64,000 nucleotides of DNA, taken from Miscanthus floridulus (lineage: Eukaryota > Streptophyta > Magnoliopsida > Poales > Poaceae). The translations under genes and the position numbers were made by a program. A model generated the notes under the pieces. That model saw nothing but the letters and a program-made list of their open reading frames with translations, was not told the origin of the DNA and did no database searches. Positions 59,434 to 64,000 of this stretch are shown one piece after another. The stretch's first letter is position 1, and each line of letters starts with the position of its first letter. The DNA is taken from the NCBI RefSeq assembly GCF_019320115.1, contig NC_089591.1:22856502-22920501 (forward strand). Direction: 5' to 3'.

Positions 59434-60464
59434 CTGATGAAGCTGAAAGAAACAACTACCCTAACAAGAATCAACTGCTAACTGTCACTTCCGAGGCTTG
59501 GCCTCGATCCGTACTCGTGAGCTTGGCCCCCGAGTTAACTAGCAACTACCAATGGGACCACAACGGCACTGACTCGCTACACGATAGAATAGATAGGATA
59601 TACAAATAAATACAATATATCTAGAGATATGAAACCCTAAGAAAGTAAGCAATGGATACAAAATTGGAAACGAGGGCTTGCTACCTGATGAACCAGCAAA
59701 TCCGTGAAGTAAAGGAACGACACGCGGGGAACCACCAGGAATCCTAGGGTTAGGGTACACTGGTCAGCATGGATCGGTTGTGGAGATCCAAAGTGGGCAC
59801 TGGAGATGCTGGTGAAGGTGACAAGGATTCCGACGAGGCACTGGTGGTGGCGCTGGTGATGCTGGCGGCGCTTAGGGCATGAACTCGAATGCCAACTAGC
59901 GTGGTGGTGGCACTAGAGCAGAGCATAGCGGTGCAGGGATTACTATAGGCGGCAGTGGGCAATGCTAGGGCATAGGCACGATGACGGCGCTGGAGCTACG
60001 CAGGCACACTGTTTGGTGGCATAGGTAGGGTGTGGCGGTGCTAACGCGGGGAGGCATAGACATGGGCAGTGCTGGCGCGGGAGTAGGGCGTTGGAGAAGA
60101 TGCGGCTGGCTAGGGTGTAGCAGTGGTGGCTCAGGACGGCGAAGATGGCACGGATGCAGCCTTAGGTCACGACTGGTTGGATTATATGGGTGGCCCCCGA
60201 TGAGATAGAAAAGGAAATGAAGAAGAAGTCCTGAAATCACACATTTCCTACTGACCAGATGCTCCAGTGGCAGTGACCAGACACTACCACCTAGCGTCCG
60301 GTCGATTCTAGAGAGGTCCAAAACCCCTAGAATCATGACTAGACGTGTCCGGTGAACCCCGATCGGATGCAGCTTGAGTCTGGTGCAAGCAGTCTCCTTC
60401 GTCTTTGATCGACCGGACGCTAGATCACCATCTGGCTGGACGCTGGGATTAGCTTGAAATCTAG
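59434..60464 (-). other. Copia A region between truncated RT and extra ORF
   Basis: It starts at the RT breakpoint with GACCGGACGC-type motifs. An Ala/Pro/Ser-rich GC stretch (60200-59760) follows, then a leader-like segment. One frame stays open from the RT into this region, but the protein is low-complexity and probably not real. Confidence 0.4.
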
Positions 60465-61254
60465 CACACATACACACACTAAACATGATGTTAGGCCTAG
60501 ATGCGGTTAAATATAACAAGCTACCAATCACAGAGTGGTAGAGAGTTTGATCAACCGTGTTACCTCCCTCATCTAGGTCGAGATGTCCATTAGTTGGCAT
60601 TGGTGTCTTGATTGGCTTACATTCATCCATTTTGAATCTCTTGAGAAGATCATTAGTATATTTCTCTTGAGAGATGAAAATCCCTTCTCTTATTGGCTTG
60701 ACTTGAAAACCAAGAAAGAATGTAAGCTCTCCAATCATTGTCATCTCGAACTCCTTTGACATCAATTCACCAAACTCTTTGCAAGAATCTTCATTTGATG
60801 ATCCAAAGATAATATCATCAACATACACTTGATAAATGAAGATATGCCCATCAAGCTTCTTGGTGAATAGTGTGGTGTCAACCTTCCCAATGGTGAAGCC
60901 CTTCTCAATGAGGAAGTCCCAAAGATGCTCATACCAAGCTCTTGGGGCTTGCTTAAGCCCATATAACACCTTGGACAACCTATAAACATGATTAGGATAT
61001 CTAGGGTCTTCAAACCTAGGAGGTTGATCAACATAGACTAGTTCATTAATAAAGACATTTAAAAATGTACTTTTTACATCCATTTGATATAGTTTCATGT
61101 CATGATGTGATGCATATGCAAGGAGGATACGAATGGCTTCTAGTCTTGCAACCGGTGCAAAGGTCTCTCCAAAATCTAAACCTTCAACTTGAGAGAACCC
61201 CTTTGCAACTATGCCTTGATCATCTTGCTAGTTGCGGAACACCCACTTTGTTCC
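60465..61254 (-). pseudogene. Copia A reverse transcriptase, truncated at both ends
   Basis: It begins at GTKWVFRN exactly where copia B is inserted. FAPVARLEAIRILLAYASHHDMKLYQMDVKS, FINELVYVDQPPRFEDPRYPNHVYRL, LYGLKQAPRAWYEHL, an intact YVDD (60825-60814) and ASRPNIMFSVCMCARFQ follow, all in one frame after one early stop. The RNase H that should follow is absent. Family: Ty1/copia, SIRE/Maximus lineage. Confidence 0.85.
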
Positions 61255-62829
61255 TGAAAGGATCAAGATGCCCAAGAGGGGGGGGTGAATTGGGCTAATT
61301 CTAAATTTTCTTGCAATAATCAAATCCTATGGATAGCCCAATTAACACCTTGTGCCTAGAAAAGTGTTTCTATCAAATTTACGCACAAAGACTTGCAACC
61401 TATGTTCTAAACTTACTTTAGCATAGCAATTCTACGAATGTAAAGACAAGTATTGAATTTGCTCAAAGTAAATACTCAAAGTAAATGCTCAAAGTAAATG
61501 GAGAGAGGAACGCGGCGATGTTTTGCCAAGGTATCAGAGAGTCGCCACTCTCCACTAGTCCTCATTGGAGCACCCGCACAAGGTGTGGCTCCCCCTTGAT
61601 CCGTGCAAGGATCAAGTGCTCTCTATGGGTTGATTCTTCGACACTTCGTCGCGACGAATCACCCAAAGCCGCTCACAACTTGAGTTGGGTCACCCACAAG
61701 CTCTGCCGGGTGATCACCAAGCTCCCAATCACCACCAAGCCGTCTAGGTGATGGCGATCACCAAGACTAACAAGCACTGAACTCTCACTTGACCACACGA
61801 AGCCTAATGAGAAGATGGATGCACACTTGTCTACTCTTGATTCACTAATGAGGTTTCACTCTTGGATTCTCAAATCACAAACACCTCACTAGGACCTTGC
61901 TCTTCTTGGCACTCACAAACGTGTTTCTCAGCTGTTGGAATGAGCAAAAGTGACTCCACTCACGAGTGGAGCTTCTATTTATAAGGTAGCCTAAAAAACG
62001 AACCATTATGAGCTTCTACGGGGTGATCGAACGCTCCGATCGTTTTGATCGGACGCTTCGGTCAGTTCAACCCACGCAATAGTTTTCACGTGATGACCGG
62101 ACGCTGTTAGGGTCCGGTCAGTACTGACCGAATGCATCCGGTCGCTCTTGGATGCTTACTATAAATGACTAGACGCTGGGTACTCAGGGTCCGGTCACCA
62201 CTGACCGGACGCGTCCGGTCACTCTTTCTCAAGTCTGGACTCTTACTGGAGGCGACCGGATGCTGGCCCTCAGCATCTAGTCACATGACCTTCCAGCATC
62301 CGGTCACACCAGACTTGTTCTTCATGGTCAAATGAACTGACCGGAACCTACGGCCAGCGTCTAGTCGCACCGGAGCCAGCGTCCGGTCAGTATTTGACCC
62401 TCCATTCACTTCCAACTCTCGATCATATGTGAATGAAGTTTGCTCCAAAGGATCTTAGGCATTCGTAGGAGCTACCTAGAGCTAGTTTTAACTAAGTGTG
62501 CACCACACCTAACTCACTAGACTCAACTAGGTCAAGCTACCCATTCATACCCCCCTTAATAGTACGGCCAAAGGAAAAAACAAAGTCCTAAACTACTCTA
62601 AGTGTCTCTCCAACTTCAATTGACACTTAGAACTAGTTATCCTGAACCTTGTCGTCCATCCTTTGAAAACTAAAACGATTTCCATCGTAGAGGCATGACA
62701 ACCTCAATTGCCCAATCGATCTCCATTACCATGACCTAACTTAATTGTCTCTACAAAACACACATTAGTCATAGTAATCTTGTATTGACATTAATCACCG
62801 AAATCCACTTAGGGGCCTAGATGCTTTCA
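61255..62829 (-). repeat. Copia B 3' LTR
   Basis: A 1575-bp LTR with the same ends as the copia A LTR and a richer set of GACCGGACGC/GCGTCCGGTC motifs at 62090-62390. Confidence 0.8.
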
Positions 62830-63299
62830 ATCTCCCCCTTTTTGGTGATTGATGACAATACCACCTCGAGTATGTTAAAGAGTGAGGTTTTTGAAGGGCT
62901 TGGTTCATATAAGCTTTTGTCGATAAGAACAAAAGAGTTAGGCAAGCTTATATGACCCAAGCCAACACAATGTACTCAAAGAATATGAATTAAGCATGAG
63001 TACGAGTAACAAAGGTCATTTGCTTCGAAGGATAAACGCGGAAGCAAAAACAAATGAGCATCACAAATGATATGACATATAGATAATGCAAAGTAGAAAT
63101 CACACATGTCAAATATCACAATCACGTAGATAGCACTATCACATATATATAATAGTATGCATGAAAGTTAACACACGAATGCATAAGTAATAGTGTATCA
63201 CACAAATAAAACTCCAATGTATATAATAAGCTAATACTTTATAACGAGCTCCTCCTAAATGTAGCTCCCCCTGAGACTACATACTCGAACACCCTCTCC

Positions 63300-64000
63300 C
63301 CCTTTGGCGTCAAACACCAAAACCTAGGGGTCGGTCGGCGGGGCTGCAGCGGATGAGCCGAGCGCTGAAGAACGTGGGCCAAGCTGGAACTGGGCACCAT
63401 CATCATCTAACCCTGAGCTCTGAACTGACTGACCCTCTGTGGCAGGAAGTGTCGCTAAAGCGGTCTGGGTCTGGTGCTGCCTGTGAAGCTGCTAGTACGT
63501 CTGTCAGTAGGATCTAACAAGGCGATAGACGAGGGGAGCCTCTGAGTAGTCACTACGACTAGAGCTACTGTAGACGGACTAGCGGTATGCATATGAGGCG
63601 GAGTAGGCATGCCGGTCAACTCGCTGAAGGATGCTCCAAGACTCCTAGAGACTGACATCTCAAGCATGAATAGCGAGGAAGACTGCTCTGGTGTGAAGCC
63701 CGTCTAAAATGGAGTGAACTGCGGGGCTACCACGGGTGAGGCTAACCACTGGGACACATGTACAAGAGGTGAAGCAAACTGAGCTGGAGGCTATCCCTGA
63801 CTCTAGAGCCCACTAGGCTGTACTGCTGGAGTCGTTGAAGTGGTAGGAGGACTGTGCAAGCTAGGGCGAAGGCTATGGTAGTGGGACCCCAATGGCTGTC
63901 ACTACATGCTGCATGAATCCCATGAGCTGCTGCTGCATAAGTAACTGCTGGTGCTGAAGGAGCTGCTGCTGCCGCTGGAACTCGTCCTGACGAGCCTGAA
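63300..64000 (-). pseudogene. Copia B additional ORF, C-terminal part
   Basis: It is homologous to 56960-57700 of copia A. It ends in the sequence upstream of TTTGGTGTTTGACGCCAAAGG and includes SRSLGASFSELTGMPTPP. A Gln-rich helix near 63920-64000 has QARQDEFQRQQQLL and MQQQLMGFMQHVV. It continues beyond the window and at least one stop is present. Confidence 0.5.

Larger units (their letters stand above)
55026..61254 (-). mobile_element. Copia A: SIRE/Maximus-type Ty1/copia, 3' part
   Basis: In element orientation (minus strand) the RT (61254-60465) comes first. A long GC-variable leader, an extra ORF, a polypurine tract and the 3' LTR (56514-55026) follow. The RT sequence is of the SIRE/Maximus (Opie/Ji-like) kind. 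RNase H is missing. The gag-integrase half and the 5' LTR must lie beyond copia B, outside the window. The flank at 55021-55025 is CATTG; its duplicate cannot be checked. Confidence 0.75.
61255..64000 (-). mobile_element. Copia B: same family, nested in the RT of copia A (partial)
   Basis: The 3' LTR 61255-62829 abuts the copia A RT. A polypurine tract (62830-62845), the same spacer as in copia A, and the C-terminal part of the extra ORF extend to the window end. The rest of the element lies outside. Confidence 0.75.

Noticed and set aside
59539..60464. Open frame continuing from copia A RT through the Ala/Pro-rich region
   Set aside because: After the RT breakpoint the protein is low-complexity and matches leader/LTR-like DNA, so it is not taken as a real fusion protein.
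1..64000. tRNA, rRNA or microRNA genes
   Set aside because: No cloverleaf or rRNA core sequence was recognised by eye; only tRNA-complementary primer sites were seen. A tRNAscan/Infernal run would decide.

Overview
This window is plant nuclear DNA, most likely from a grass and probably an Andropogoneae-type genome (sugarcane, Miscanthus or sorghum relatives). That assignment is an inference from the types of repeat present: CACTA ends with GGGGCGGCTGG subterminal repeats, Tourist- and Stowaway-like MITEs, a Tat-lineage Ty3/gypsy element with an antisense extra ORF, Tekay (Del) chromoviruses with LTRs of 3.5-4 kb, and SIRE/Maximus Ty1/copia elements. About 80-85% of the window is transposable-element sequence, much of it nested. 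Only one host gene looks nearly complete.

Layout. 1-1000 is the right end of a CACTA transposon, which stops exactly against a lectin-receptor-kinase gene remnant (1002-1380). 1381-3900 holds MITEs and a decayed LINE 3' end. 3913-31246 is a long-terminal-inverted-repeat (foldback) element split by a Tat-lineage gypsy element, G1 (4547-31137, TSD CCAAA). G1 is itself split by a minus-strand Tekay chromovirus, G2 (12072-24999, TSD CTCCC). 31440-32233 is a small Helitron with a hAT element inserted next to its terminal hairpin. 33.1-38.5 kb is a MITE-rich gene island around a three-exon WRKY group IId gene on the minus strand (35198-36385). 38.5-42.0 kb holds fragments of two further LTR elements. 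42046-55025 is a second, older Tekay chromovirus, G3 (plus strand). Its 3' LTR is cut by a SIRE-type copia element, A (55026-61254 and beyond). Copia A is cut in its reverse transcriptase by a second copia element of the same family, B (61255 to the window end).

The nesting gives a relative timeline: foldback, then G1, then G2; and G3, then copia A, then copia B. All retroelement genes seen here are broken. In both Tekay elements almost every in-frame stop can be explained by one C-to-T (or G-to-A) change from CGA, CAG, CAA or TGG, as expected for methylated, silenced copies.

The most unusual observation is a small ORF upstream of gag in G2 (21030-20477, minus). It begins with a close copy of the histone H3 N-terminal tail, including the positions equivalent to K4, R8, K9, S10, T11, G12 and K14. 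It sits in an element whose integrase ends in a chromodomain. G3 has an ORF in the same place, with a related helical motif and acidic tail but no visible H3-like start. The WRKY gene has intact splice sites and an intact WRKY domain, but carries an apparent one-base deletion in a CAG run of exon 1.
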